Below, piece after piece: positions 63,797 to 64,000 of a DNA stretch of 64,000 nt; positions within the stretch are counted from its first letter, which is position 1; the number at the start of each line of letters is the position of its first letter. Both the position numbers and the translations under genes were made by a program. The stretch covers positions 20,393-84,392 of the forward strand of contig JAZSFA010000097.1 in NCBI GenBank assembly GCA_045531965.1. Reading direction: 5' to 3'. A model generated the notes under the pieces. The model did no database searches. It saw only the letters and a list, made by a program, of their open reading frames with translations, and was not told the DNA's origin. This stretch comes from CAMEON01 sp045531965. GTDB lineage: Bacteria; Bacillota; Clostridia; Oscillospirales; CAG-272.

Positions 63797-64000
63797 CTAC
63801 CCCACGAAGGCACCGTCCCCAACTGCGACTTTCCCGAGGCTATGCTGAATACTTCCTTTGACTGGAACGGTGCCCGCGAGCCTTACATCCTCGCCACCGA
63901 GAACGACGTGCTGAACGGCATCGGTATGCTGTTCATGAAGCTGCTCACCAACCGCGCCCAGATGTTTGCCGACGTGCGAACCTACTGGAGCGGTGAGTCT
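63797..64000 (+). pseudogene. N-terminally truncated L-fucose isomerase-like fragment, running off the window
   Basis: From 63803 the frame encodes the central part of an L-fucose/D-arabinose isomerase: LNTSFDWNGAREPYILATEND (metal-ligand Glu in ATEND), then LNGIGMLFMKLL and FADVRTYWSGES. In E. coli FucI (about 590 residues) this block starts near residue 300, so some 300 N-terminal residues are absent here. The sequence just upstream is a promoter, with an in-frame stop at 63779. No start codon precedes the conserved part. Either a decayed gene or the product of a rearrangement. The downstream half lies outside the window. Confidence 0.7.

Overview
The window looks like chromosomal DNA of an uncultured, gut-type Gram-positive Clostridia bacterium (Oscillospirales-like; no lower rank can be supported). 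The evidence is AGGAGG-type ribosome sites, many near-consensus TTGACA-17-TATAAT promoters, several lipoprotein signal peptides, Thr/Glu/Pro-rich wall linkers, a tRNA gene with encoded CCA, and palindromic intergenic repeats of a kind common in that group. There are no phage, IS, CRISPR or plasmid genes, and no transporter gene anywhere in the 64 kb.

Layout. (1) 1-8640, minus: a giant BspA-type leucine-rich-repeat surface protein, cut by the window edge, with a 48-codon cationic leader ORF and an unusual promoter carrying four helically phased ACACCC repeats. (2) 8676-18165: an AraC-type regulator and two tandem GH99-like glycosidase genes (one lipoprotein, one without a signal peptide) face left; a five-gene operon faces right: two Gfo/Idh/MocA oxidoreductases, a sugar isomerase/epimerase, NagB-like and NagA. 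This looks like a glycan/amino-sugar locus. (3) 18270-20347: a metallo-beta-lactamase/LamG lipoprotein. (4) 20417-33320: a membrane-spanning LuxR-type regulator, then a three-gene operon of large surface proteins whose promoter carries the same phased ACACCC repeats. (5) 33323-39648: a membrane-anchored glycosidase-like protein (minus) and a 1422-residue lipoprotein of unknown function (plus). (6) 39763-50857: malQ followed by a complete cytoplasmic glucuronate route, uxaC, SDR-type uxuB, uxuA, kdgK and eda, interleaved with GH51 and GH106-like glycosidases and two palindromic repeat elements. (7) 50962-58995, minus: a 2648-residue lipoprotein of four GLUG/InlB-like modules. (8) 59048-64000: flavin reductase-like, SGNH hydrolase and TatD genes, tRNA-Ser(CGA), two gene remnants, and a lipoprotein with zinc-finger-like motifs. 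The window ends in an N-terminally truncated L-fucose isomerase.

How it fits together. Much of the DNA encodes very large secreted or anchored beta-rich proteins that share parts: a Cys-x-x-Cys module, InlB-like repeats, a roughly 100-residue Ig-like unit and acidic linkers. The rest encodes sugar catabolism, mostly cytoplasmic. The most interesting signal is regulatory. Two distant surface-protein promoters share the same four-repeat, 10-11 bp periodic ACACCC array, with the last repeat sitting where the -35 hexamer should be. A membrane-bound LuxR-type regulator gene lies directly beside one of them.
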